NCBI GenBank assembly: GCA_019348305.1
Contig: JAHWJQ010000004.1
Location: forward strand, 1-31,739
DNA: 31,739 nucleotides
From: Actinomycetota bacterium
Lineage (GTDB): Bacteria > Actinomycetota > Acidimicrobiia > Acidimicrobiales > CADCTF01
Direction: 5' to 3'
In this document: one piece after another, positions 15,035 to 22,095 of the stretch
How the letters are laid out: each line of letters begins with the position of its first letter
Position numbering within the stretch: position 1 is the stretch's first letter
Program-made: the position numbers and the translations under genes
Notes under the pieces: model-generated
What the model saw: only the letters and a program-made list of their open reading frames with translations
Databases searched by the model: none
What the model was told of the DNA's origin: nothing

Positions 15035-17850
15035 CGCTGGGGGGCCTCGGCGCACTGGAGGCTCTCGCCCCCAGCGCGCTCGTCATCGGGGCCCTCACCG
15101 GCCTCGCCTACGGGGTCCTGGCCGCCGGCCTCATCCTCGTGTACCGCTCGAGTGGGATCCTCAACTTCGCCCACGGCGAGATCGGCGCCTTCGGTGCCGC
15201 GGTCCTGGCCAAGGTCGTGCTCGACAACGGCGTCCCGTTCTTCGTGGCGCTGCCCCTGGTCCTGGTCCTCGGCGCCGTCGTGGGCGTGGCGGTGCAGTCG
15301 GGGGTGGTGCGGCGGCTGCGCAACCAGTCCCGAGTGGTGGTGCTCGTGGCCACCATCGGCGTCTCCCAGCTCCTCCTCGTGGCCCAGGCTCTGATCCCCG
15401 AGGTCGACCAGGTGTCGGCGTACCCGACGCCCCTCGACCGCACCATCCGTATCGGCTCGGTGCTCCTGGCCAGCGAGCACTTCCTGGCCCTGGCCTTCAT
15501 ACCCGCGGCGGTGATCGGCCTGTCGCTGCTGCTGGCCCGCACCCCCACCGGCGTCGCCATACGGGCGGTGGCCGACAACCGCGACGGGGCCGAGCTGGCC
15601 GGCATCTCCTCGCAGCGGGTGGCGATGGTCGTTTGGGCGCTGGCCGGCGTGCTGGCCACGCTGACAGCGGTGTTGATCGCACCGCTGCGGGGTGAGCAGG
15701 TCGGCACCCTCGACGCCGGCGCCCTGGGGGCCGGGCTCCTGCTGCGGGCGCTGGCCGCCGGGCTGTTGGGGCGGCTGGTGTCGTTGCCCCTGGCCCTGCT
15801 GGGAGGGGTGGTCGTGGGGATGGCCGAGGCGGTGCTGCTGTTCAACGGCGTCTCTCCGGGTGCCGTGGAGGCCACGCTGTTCGTGGCTGTCCTCGCGCTG
15901 GTGCTGGTGGGAGGACGCGAAGCCGAGACGGCGGGCGCCACCGTGGCGTGGGCTGCGCCTTCTGGCGGGCCGCTCCGGCCCAGGCCACTGCCCCCGGAGC
16001 TGGCCGGCCGGCGCTGGGCCCGCCGGCTGGGGCCGGCCGTGTGGATGGCGATGGCCGCCATGGCTGGGGCGCTGCCCTTCGTCGTGTCGAGCAGCGGTGC
16101 GCTGTTCCGGGCCACGGCGATGCTGTTGTACGCGGTGATCGGCCTGTCGGTGGTGGTGCTCACGGGCTGGGGCGGGCAGCTCTCCCTCGGGCAGTTCGCC
16201 ATCGCCGGCGTCGGCGCCTTCGTGACCGGTGCCCTCGTCGAGCGGGGTGTCGCATTCCCCACCGCCGTCGTCGAGGCGGTGATCGCCGGCGTGGTCGTGG
16301 CGCTGGTCATCGGCATCCCCGCGCTGCGGGTGCGGGGGCTGTTCCTGGCCGTCACCACGCTGGCCTTCGCGGTCGCCGCCCGCGAGTACCTCTTCACCAG
16401 CCGGCTGTTCGTGGGGCCGAGCGGCGACGTGACGGTGACCCGGGGGTCGGTGCTCGGCCTCGATCTGGCCGACGACCGCTCCTACTACTTCGTCTGCCTC
16501 GTGGTGCTAGCGGTCTGCTGCGCGGCGCTGACCCGGCTGCGCCGCTCCGGGGTCGCCCGGGCCATCATCGCCGTGCGCGACAACGAGGCGCGGGCGGCGT
16601 CGCTGAGCGTCCCCCCTGCCCTCACCCGCCTGAGCGCCTTCGCGCTCTCGGGCGGCCTCGCCGCGCTGGGGGGCGCCCTCTATGCCGGCCTGCTGGTGAC
16701 CTTCGGGCCCCAGAGCTTCCGCGTCGAGGAGTCCTTCCGCGTGCTCGCCCTGGTCATCATCGGCGGGCTGGGCAGCGTGGGTGGGGTGCTGCTCGGCGCC
16801 GTCTACCTGCTCGGAGTCCCCGCCCTCTTCGGCGACACGGCCATCGCCGTGCTGCTCACCAGCGGCTTCGGCATCCTGGTGCTGCTCCTCTACCTCCCGG
16901 GAGGCCTCATCTCGGTCGGGCGGGCAGGCCGCGATGCCATCCTCCGGGCGCTGGCCAACCGGCTCGGGCCGGCTCCCACTGGGCCGGCTCCCACTGGGCC
17001 GGCTCCCACTGGGCCGGCAAGGTCGTGGCCCACGGCGGCGGCCCACGGCGAGCCCCTGGCGGCCAAGGTGCTCGAAGCCCGCGGCATCCAGGTCGGCTTC
17101 GGGGGGCGCCAGGCACTGGCCGGGGTCGACCTGTGGGCCGCGCCGGGCGAGATCCTCGGGCTCATCGGGGCCAACGGTGCCGGCAAGTCGACGCTGCTCG
17201 GGGTCATCAGCGGGTTCGTGACGCCCGACGCCGGCACCGTCCACGTCAACGGCGAGAACGTCACGGCCCTGGCCGCCCACGAACGGGCGCGGCGGGGGCT
17301 GGGCCGGGTGTTCCAGGACGCCAGGTTGTTCGGGGAGCTCACGGTCCACGAGGCCGTGCAGGTGGCCCTGGAGTCGCGGGAGCGGACCGAACTGGTACCG
17401 GCGCTGCTGGCCCTGCCCCCTGCACGGCGCCTCGAGCGGCGCCGGCAGGCGGCGGCCGACGAGCACGTGGCCTTCTTCGGCCTCGGGCGCTACGCCGAGG
17501 CTCCGGTGGCCACCCTTTCCACGGGCACCCGGCGCGTGGTCGAGCTCGCCTGCCTCCTCGCCCAGCGCCCGAGCGTCCTGCTGCTCGACGAGCCCACCGC
17601 GGGCCTGGCCCAGCGCGAGACCGAAGCCTTCGGGCCCTTGCTGCTGCGCCTGCGCGAGGAGTTGGCGGCCACCATGGTGGTGGTCGAGCACGACATCCCC
17701 CTCATCCTGGGCATCAGCGACCGGGTGCAGTGCCTGGGCGCGGGCGTGACGATCGCCGAGGGCGAGCCGGAGGCGGTGCGCAACGACCCCCTGGTGATCG
17801 CCGCCTACCTCGGCACCGCCGTGGAGGCGATCGAGCGCAGCCACGCCTGA
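15031..17850 (+). CDS. LivH-LivM-LivG triple fusion: two ABC permease domains and one ATPase
   Basis: A 939-residue protein; its GTG overlaps the preceding stop (GTGA). Residues ~1-300 are a LivH-type permease (LILVYRSSGILNFAHGEIGAFGA). Residues ~330-645 are a LivM-type permease (VVLTGWGGQLSLGQFAIAGVGA and a late ALVIIGGLGSVGGVLLGA). After a PTGPA-repeat linker (~647-661), residues ~677-939 are a LivG-type ATPase with Walker A GANGAGKST (~713), signature LSTGT in place of LSGGQ, Walker B VLLLDEPTAG and switch His in VVEHDIPL. Three subunits that are usually separate genes are thus one chain. With the LivF domain of the upstream MFS fusion and the anchored binding protein, the unit encodes a complete importer. 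All motifs needed for ATP hydrolysis look intact. Confidence 0.9.
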   Translation: MTLGGLGALEALAPSALVIGALTGLAYGVLAAGLILVYRSSGILNFAHGEIGAFGAAVLAKVVLDNGVPFFVALPLVLVLGAVVGVAVQSGVVRRLRNQSRVVVLVATIGVSQLLLVAQALIPEVDQVSAYPTPLDRTIRIGSVLLASEHFLALAFIPAAVIGLSLLLARTPTGVAIRAVADNRDGAELAGISSQRVAMVVWALAGVLATLTAVLIAPLRGEQVGTLDAGALGAGLLLRALAAGLLGRLVSLPLALLGGVVVGMAEAVLLFNGVSPGAVEATLFVAVLALVLVGGREAETAGATVAWAAPSGGPLRPRPLPPELAGRRWARRLGPAVWMAMAAMAGALPFVVSSSGALFRATAMLLYAVIGLSVVVLTGWGGQLSLGQFAIAGVGAFVTGALVERGVAFPTAVVEAVIAGVVVALVIGIPALRVRGLFLAVTTLAFAVAAREYLFTSRLFVGPSGDVTVTRGSVLGLDLADDRSYYFVCLVVLAVCCAALTRLRRSGVARAIIAVRDNEARAASLSVPPALTRLSAFALSGGLAALGGALYAGLLVTFGPQSFRVEESFRVLALVIIGGLGSVGGVLLGAVYLLGVPALFGDTAIAVLLTSGFGILVLLLYLPGGLISVGRAGRDAILRALANRLGPAPTGPAPTGPAPTGPARSWPTAAAHGEPLAAKVLEARGIQVGFGGRQALAGVDLWAAPGEILGLIGANGAGKSTLLGVISGFVTPDAGTVHVNGENVTALAAHERARRGLGRVFQDARLFGELTVHEAVQVALESRERTELVPALLALPPARRLERRRQAAADEHVAFFGLGRYAEAPVATLSTGTRRVVELACLLAQRPSVLLLDEPTAGLAQRETEAFGPLLLRLREELAATMVVVEHDIPLILGISDRVQCLGAGVTIAEGEPEAVRNDPLVIAAYLGTAVEAIERSHA
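16971..17015 (+). repeat. Three tandem 15-bp repeats encoding PTGPA linker
   Basis: Three exact copies of GGCTCCCACTGGGCC, preceded by a partial copy. Because 15 is a multiple of 3, copy-number change would alter linker length between the LivM and LivG domains without a frameshift. Confidence 0.9.
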
Positions 17851-17852
17851 CC

Positions 17853-17858
17853 TATCCT
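17853..17858 (+). promoter_or_regulatory. -10 box (TATCCT) of L,D-transpeptidase gene, leaderless
   Basis: TATCCT ends 6 nt before GTG 17865 and starts 3 nt after the stop of the LivHMG fusion gene, so the downstream gene probably has its own start of transcription. Confidence 0.5.
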
Positions 17859-17864
17859 CCCGCC

Positions 17865-18359
17865 GTGCGCCGCCTCCTCGTCCCTGTGCTGTTGGCAACC
17901 GTCAGCCTGGCCTCGGTCATGGCCGCCCCGGTGGCCGCCCAGGAGGCCGGCTCGGCCCCGCCGGCGGTCCCCGCCGAGTCGGGCGCCGGCCGGCGCATCG
18001 TCTATTCGAACGGTGCCCAGCGCATCTGGCTGGTGGAGGAGGACGGGACGGTGGCCCGCACCCACCTGGTGTCGGGTCGGCGCAACTTCCCGCGCCCCGG
18101 CACCTACTCGGTGTTCTCCCGCTCTCCGTCCAGCCGGGCCGGCTCGCTGACGCTGCAGTACATGGTGCGCTTCTACCAGGCGCGGCGACTGGCGGTCGGC
18201 TTCCACGCCATCCCCGTCAACCGCCGGGGCCGGCCCATCCAGAGCGAGAGCCAGCTGGGCCAGTACCGAAGTCGAGGTTGTGTCCGCCAGTCGGTGGCCG
18301 ATGCCGCCTTCGTGTGGGACTGGGCGCCGCTGGGCACCCCGGTCGTCGTCGTCCGCTGA
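17865..18359 (+). CDS. L,D-transpeptidase (YkuD domain), secreted
   Basis: A 164-residue exported protein. A short signal peptide (RRLLVPVLLATVSLASVMA...APVAAQ) precedes a YkuD catalytic domain that forms 3-3 crosslinks in peptidoglycan or attaches proteins to it. Family features are RIVYSNGAQRIWLVEEDG, the PGTYSVFSRS strand, GFHAIPVN with a His, and the nucleophile Cys139 in SRGCVRQ; the more common form is SHGC, so an Arg stands where many members have His. The domain ends at GTPVVVVR without a wall-binding module. GTG 17865 is set by the -10 box 6 nt upstream. It is 14 nt after the transporter unit on the same strand but probably transcribed separately. Confidence 0.85.
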   Translation: MRRLLVPVLLATVSLASVMAAPVAAQEAGSAPPAVPAESGAGRRIVYSNGAQRIWLVEEDGTVARTHLVSGRRNFPRPGTYSVFSRSPSSRAGSLTLQYMVRFYQARRLAVGFHAIPVNRRGRPIQSESQLGQYRSRGCVRQSVADAAFVWDWAPLGTPVVVVR

Positions 18360-18380
18360 CCGAGCAGGAGCCCGGGACCG

Positions 18381-19628
18381 CTAAGCGAAGCGCAGGAGGT
18401 GGTGCTGGGCCTTCCCCCGGCGCAGCACGACGTAGGCCCCGTGGAGCGCAGCGGTCTCAGGGTCGATGCAGGCCTCGGTGTCCTGCACCCGGCGGTTGTT
18501 GAGGTAGACGCCGCCGCCCTTGACCTGGCGGCGGGCGTCGGACTTGGACGCCGCCAACCCGGAGGTGACCATGGCATCGACCAGCGGCAGCGGCCGGCGG
18601 GGCAGATCGGAGGACGGGGCGTCGGCGAAGACGTCGAGCAGGGTCGCCTCGTCGAGGCCGGCGATCTCCTCGGAGAACAGCACCGAGGCGGCGTGCTGGG
18701 CGCGGTCGGCCTCGGCCGGTCCGTGGACCAGGGCTGTGACCTCCCAGGCCAGCGCCCGCTGCGCCTCCCGCTGCTCCGGCCGGCTGGTCACAGCCGCCTC
18801 CAGCTCTTCGATGCGCTCGCGAGGCAGCCAGGTGAAGTAGCGCAGGTACGTGCCCACCACCGCGTCCTCGCTGCGCACGAGGAACTGGAAGAACCGGTAC
18901 GGGCTCGTCCTGTCGGGGTCGAGCCAGATCGTGCCCGTCTCGCTCTTGCCGAACTTGGTCCCGTCGGCCTTGAGCACGAGGGGCGTCGTGAGCCCGAACA
19001 CGGTCGTGCCCCGCACCTTGCGGATGAGCTCTATGCCCATGGTGATGTTGCCCCACTGGTCACTGGCTCCCAGCTGGAGGTTGCAGCCATGGGTGTCGTG
19101 CAGGTGCAGGAAGTCGTAGGCCTGGAGGAGCATGTAGCTGAACTCGGTGTAGGAGATGCCCTGCTCCCGCCCTTCGAAGCGGGTCTTGACCGACTCCTTG
19201 GCCACCATCTGGTTCACCGTGAAGTGCTTGCCGACGTCGCGTAGGAAGTCGAGGACGCTCACGCCGGCGAGCCACTGCGCGTTGTCCTCGAACACGGCCC
19301 CGGGCAGGAAGGACTCGAGCTGAGCGCGGATGGCGGCCAGGTTGTGGGCCAGCTCGCCGGCTGACAGCAGGTTGCGCTCCTCGCTCTTGCCGCCGGGATC
19401 GCCGATCATGCCGGTGGCCCCGCCGGCCAGCGCGATCACCCGGTGGCCGGCGTCGTGCAGCCGGCGCAGGTTGCACATCTGGAGCAGGTGGCCGATGTGC
19501 AGGCTGTCGGCAGAGGGGTCGAAGCCGATGTAGGCGGTGAGGCCGCCGGCGTCGAGGCGCTCGGGCACCACCGGGTCGGTGAAGTCATGGACGAGGCCGC
19601 GCCACGCCAACTCGTCGAACAGCCCCAT
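18381..19628 (-). CDS. tyrS: Tyrosyl-tRNA synthetase
   Basis: A 415-residue class I synthetase that charges tRNA-Tyr. The Rossmann catalytic domain has the HIGH motif (SLHIGHL), YIGFDPSA, the tyrosine-pocket segments YTEFSYMLLQAYDF and QLGASDQWGNI, and KFGKS as the KMSKS loop. The C-terminal S4 RNA-binding domain (LAASKSDARRQVKGGGVYLNNRRV) is complete. Length is typical for bacterial TyrRS. ATG 19628 is the natural start; the 41-nt gap to the divergent glycosylase gene leaves no room for a T-box leader. I see no Shine-Dalgarno sequence and no convincing -10 box. Confidence 0.95.
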   Translation of the reverse strand: MGLFDELAWRGLVHDFTDPVVPERLDAGGLTAYIGFDPSADSLHIGHLLQMCNLRRLHDAGHRVIALAGGATGMIGDPGGKSEERNLLSAGELAHNLAAIRAQLESFLPGAVFEDNAQWLAGVSVLDFLRDVGKHFTVNQMVAKESVKTRFEGREQGISYTEFSYMLLQAYDFLHLHDTHGCNLQLGASDQWGNITMGIELIRKVRGTTVFGLTTPLVLKADGTKFGKSETGTIWLDPDRTSPYRFFQFLVRSEDAVVGTYLRYFTWLPRERIEELEAAVTSRPEQREAQRALAWEVTALVHGPAEADRAQHAASVLFSEEIAGLDEATLLDVFADAPSSDLPRRPLPLVDAMVTSGLAASKSDARRQVKGGGVYLNNRRVQDTEACIDPETAALHGAYVVLRRGKAQHHLLRFA

Positions 19629-19653
19629 ACCGGCCAGCCTGCCACGGCCCTCC

Positions 19654-19659
19654 TACCAT
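19654..19659 (+). promoter_or_regulatory. Possible -10 box (TACCAT) of DNA glycosylase gene
   Basis: TACCAT lies 10 nt before ATG 19670 in the 41-nt divergent gap with tyrS. The spacing would give a very short or absent leader. Confidence 0.35.
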
Positions 19660-19669
19660 CGCCGCTCAA

Positions 19670-20587
19670 ATGGCCGGCGACGACGTGGTGGAGCGGAGGT
19701 TCCGTCCCCGGCTGCCGGTCGATCTCCGCCTCAGCCTGGGGCCGTCGGCCCGGCCCCTCACCACGCTGGTCGGGCCGGGCGAGGTGTGGCGGGCGACCCG
19801 CACGCCGGCCGGCCCGGCAACGGTGCGGCTGTCGGCCGCCGGCGGCGAAGTGGTGGTGCGGGCGTGGGGGCCGGGCGCGGCCTGGGCGGCGCAGACCGCG
19901 CCCGAGCTCGTCGGCGCCGGCGACGACGTGGAGGGGTTCCAGCCGCGGCACCCCCTGGTGGCGGAACTCCACCGGCGCCTGCCCGGCCTCAGGATCGTGC
20001 GTACCCAGGCGGTGTTCGAGGCCCTGGTGCCCACCATCTTGGAACAGAAGGTGGTGGCCCTGGAGGCCCGCCGGGCCTACGCCGGCCTGGTCCGCCGCTA
20101 CGGCTCGACGCCGCCCGGGCCGGCCGGCGTCGTGCCCGCCAAGCTGCGGCTCCTGCCGGCGCCCGAGGCCGTCGCCGGCCTCCCCTCCTATGCCTTTCAC
20201 CCCCTCGGGGTCGAGCGCAAGCGGGCCGACACCGTCCGCCTCGCCGCCCGCCACGCCCGGCGGCTGCAAGAGGCGGCCGCCCTGTCGCCGGCCGAGGGCC
20301 GGCGCCGCCTCCAGGTGCTGCCGGGGATCGGCCCGTGGTCGGCGGCCGAGGTGGCCATCGTCGCTCTGGGCGACGCCGACGCCGTCAGCGTCGGCGACTA
20401 CCACCTCCCCCACCTGGTGTCGTGGTGCCTGGCCGGCGAGCCCCGCGGCTGCGACGAGCGGATGCTCGAGCTCCTCGAGCCCTTCCGCGGCCACCGGGGC
20501 CGGGTGCTGCGCCTGCTCGAGGCCAGCGGGATGACCGCCCCCCGCTACGGCCCGCGGATGCCGCTGCGCAACATCGCCGCCTCCTGA
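19670..20587 (+). CDS. AlkA-like DNA-3-methyladenine glycosylase (HhH-GPD family)
   Basis: A 305-residue base-excision repair enzyme. An N-terminal beta domain of about 90 residues precedes the helical HhH-GPD core. The helix-hairpin-helix is LQVLPGIGPWSA, and the catalytic aspartate is Asp243 in VGDYHLP, 17-18 residues after it as expected. EALVPTILEQKV is the conserved first core helix. AlkA-type enzymes remove alkylated purines from DNA in the cytoplasm. There is no iron-sulfur cluster motif at the C-terminus, which separates it from endonuclease III and MutY. It is divergent from tyrS and convergent with the DUF3152 gene. Confidence 0.85.
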   Translation: MAGDDVVERRFRPRLPVDLRLSLGPSARPLTTLVGPGEVWRATRTPAGPATVRLSAAGGEVVVRAWGPGAAWAAQTAPELVGAGDDVEGFQPRHPLVAELHRRLPGLRIVRTQAVFEALVPTILEQKVVALEARRAYAGLVRRYGSTPPGPAGVVPAKLRLLPAPEAVAGLPSYAFHPLGVERKRADTVRLAARHARRLQEAAALSPAEGRRRLQVLPGIGPWSAAEVAIVALGDADAVSVGDYHLPHLVSWCLAGEPRGCDERMLELLEPFRGHRGRVLRLLEASGMTAPRYGPRMPLRNIAAS

Positions 20588-20750
20588 CCAGCGCCGCCGG
20601 CGTCCGTAATCCCGCTGCGACGTTTGGGTCTTTGCGGCGACCAAATACGGCCAAACGATGCCCCGCCACAGCCAGAACGGCCCAAACGATCGACGGGGGG
20701 TCGCCGTGGCGCCGGCGCTCGCCGTCGCCCGGGCCGGCTAGTGGGGTGGC
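20588..20750. other. Convergent intergenic region with CCAAACG motifs and hairpins
   Basis: This 163-nt gap has no gene. It holds one inverted and two direct copies of CCAAACG, starting at 20621, 20651 and 20682, thus about 30 nt apart. It also holds a hairpin (TTTGGgTC with GACCAAA, 20623-20645) that may end the glycosylase transcript, and a 10-bp palindrome GCGCCGGCGC at 20710-20719 on the DUF3152 side. Confidence 0.5.
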
Positions 20751-21521
20751 TCAGCGCTCGGGGCCGGGGGCCAGCGGGCGGTCGTGGCGGGCGGCCAGCG
20801 CCACCTCCCAGTCGAGGGGCCAGGGGTTGGGCAGGCACCCGTCGAGCTCGGTGGACTGCTGGTTCATGACCGGGGCGGGCTGGCCGGCCCGGGGGCACTG
20901 GGGACGCGGGTGCTTCTGGCCGAGGAGGTGGCCCACCTCGTGGTTCACCAGCATCTGGCGGAACGTCGCCAGGTCGCCCGTCCATTTGGGCGTGGCCGTC
21001 CGCCAGCGGTCGGCGTTGAGCGCCACCACCGGGCCGTTCTGGCAGGAGTACTTGCCGTAGGTGTCATAGGGCAGGCACAGGCGGTCGACCTCTGCACCCT
21101 CGGCCAACACGATGAGATAGGGGGCGTCGTCGGTCCGGCGCACCAGGTCGAAGCCGGCCCGCACCCAGCCGCGGGGATCCGACAGTGTCGCCTCCACGGT
21201 GTCCTCGAAGCCGGCGGTGGCGTCGTCGGTGGTCCGGCGCTCGACGCGGTAGGCCACCACCACCGGCTCGCGGCGCGCAACTTCTCCGCCGTTCGTCACG
21301 GGCGGTGCCGTGACCTTGGCACCACGGCGCGGGGCCGCCGTGGGCGGCGGTGTCACCGGCGGCATCGTGGTGGGAGGAGCGGCAGCCGGGGGCTGGGTGG
21401 TCGGTGCCGGCGTGGCCACCGTCGTGTCCGCCGGTGCGGCCACGCGACTTGGCGGCGGCGCTCCGCAGCCCACCATGACAAGCGCGAGGGCCGGCGCAAC
21501 GACGACCGGGAACCGACGCAT
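20751..21521 (-). CDS. DUF3152 family lipoprotein with zinc-peptidase motif
   Basis: A 256-residue lipoprotein. The signal is FPVVVAPALALVMVGC; a Pro/Thr-rich linker of about 60 residues follows; then the DUF3152 domain known from actinobacteria. That domain has SDPRGWVRAGFDLVRR, the Cys pair in DRLCLPYDTYGKYSCQNG, and the zinc motif HEVGHLLGQKH, which has the full HExxHxxGxxH set. The following CPRAGQPAPVMNQQS fits a Met-turn, and LNPWP-like LPNPWPLDWE closes the domain. It is predicted to be an exposed metalloprotease; the family's substrate is unknown. ATG 21521 has GGAAGG about 11 nt upstream. The divergent Nudix start is 21 nt away. Confidence 0.88.
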   Translation of the reverse strand: MRRFPVVVAPALALVMVGCGAPPPSRVAAPADTTVATPAPTTQPPAAAPPTTMPPVTPPPTAAPRRGAKVTAPPVTNGGEVARREPVVVAYRVERRTTDDATAGFEDTVEATLSDPRGWVRAGFDLVRRTDDAPYLIVLAEGAEVDRLCLPYDTYGKYSCQNGPVVALNADRWRTATPKWTGDLATFRQMLVNHEVGHLLGQKHPRPQCPRAGQPAPVMNQQSTELDGCLPNPWPLDWEVALAARHDRPLAPGPER

Positions 21522-21540
21522 CGGGGAGAATCCTTCCCCG
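21522..21540. repeat. Inverted repeat between divergent DUF3152 and Nudix starts
   Basis: CGGGGA and TCCCCG (6 bp, 7-nt spacer) fill the gap between two divergent start codons. On the minus strand the loop holds the GGAAGG-like ribosome-binding site, so the hairpin could affect translation of the DUF3152 gene, or the site could be an operator. Confidence 0.4.
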
Positions 21541-21542
21541 CC

Positions 21543-22085
21543 ATGGTCCCCCTGTCGCCTCCCGACCCACTGACCGACCTCATTGCCGCGGTCGCCGCCC
21601 GCCAGCCGGTGGACGAGCGCGAGCGGTCCAGCATCGCCCGCCTGCTCGAGGAGGTGGCCCGGCTCCCCCACCCCTTCGACGAGCACGCCGGGCCCATCCA
21701 CGTGACCGGCTCGGCCATCGTCGTCGGGCGCCGCGGGGTGGTCCTGCACCTGCACCGGCGGCTGGGGATGTGGCTGCAACCGGGCGGCCACCTGCAGCCC
21801 GGTGAGGCACCGGCCGACGCCGCCTGGCGGGAGGCCGGCGAGGAGACCGGCCTCGCCGTCGAGCACCCGGTTCGGGGGCCGAGGCTCGTGCACGTCGACG
21901 TGCACCCCGGGCCGCGTGGTCACACGCACCTCGACTTTCGCTACCTGCTTCTCGCGCCCGACGCCGATCCGGCGCCACCCCCCGGTGAGAGCCAACAGGT
22001 CCGGTGGTTCTGGTGGGACGAGGCCATCGCCGTGGCCGATGTGGGGCTCGTCGGCGCCCTCCGGCACCTCCGGCCGGGTCAGTAG
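21543..22085 (+). CDS. Nudix hydrolase
   Basis: A 180-residue Nudix protein, hydrolysing nucleoside diphosphates linked to another moiety. The Nudix box is complete: GGHLQPGEAPADAAWREAGEE then TGL fits Gx5Ex7REUxEExGU, with the metal-binding glutamates present. An N-terminal helical segment of ~55 residues precedes it, as in the actinobacterial group with HPFDEHAGPIHVTGSAIVV. The substrate cannot be told. ATG 21543 is the first start after the divergent gap. Its TAG stop (22083-22085) is also the first half of the -10 box of the next gene. Confidence 0.88.
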   Translation: MVPLSPPDPLTDLIAAVAARQPVDERERSSIARLLEEVARLPHPFDEHAGPIHVTGSAIVVGRRGVVLHLHRRLGMWLQPGGHLQPGEAPADAAWREAGEETGLAVEHPVRGPRLVHVDVHPGPRGHTHLDFRYLLLAPDADPAPPPGESQQVRWFWWDEAIAVADVGLVGALRHLRPGQ

Positions 22086-22088
22086 AGT
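22083..22088 (+). promoter_or_regulatory. -10 box (TAGAGT) of acyl-CoA synthetase gene, overlapping Nudix stop codon
   Basis: TAGAGT ends 7 nt before GTG 22096. The first three bases are the TAG stop of the Nudix gene. Confidence 0.5.
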
Positions 22089-22095
22089 CCGCGCC

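Noticed and set aside
12674..15055. A 793-codon open frame on the minus strand opposite the binding-protein genes
   Set aside because: Low-complexity composition, no motifs, and the opposite strand has overlapping genes with clear domains.
16971..17015. CRISPR-like array
   Set aside because: The repeats are contiguous without spacers and are in frame inside a coding linker.
15948..17864. Long open frame upstream of and in frame with the L,D-transpeptidase, suggesting a larger fusion
   Set aside because: This stretch is the +1 shadow of the LivHMG fusion. The transpeptidase has its own signal peptide, GTG start and -10 box at 17853.
19629..19669. T-box leader for tyrS
   Set aside because: Only 41 nt separate tyrS from the divergent gene, far too short for a T-box.
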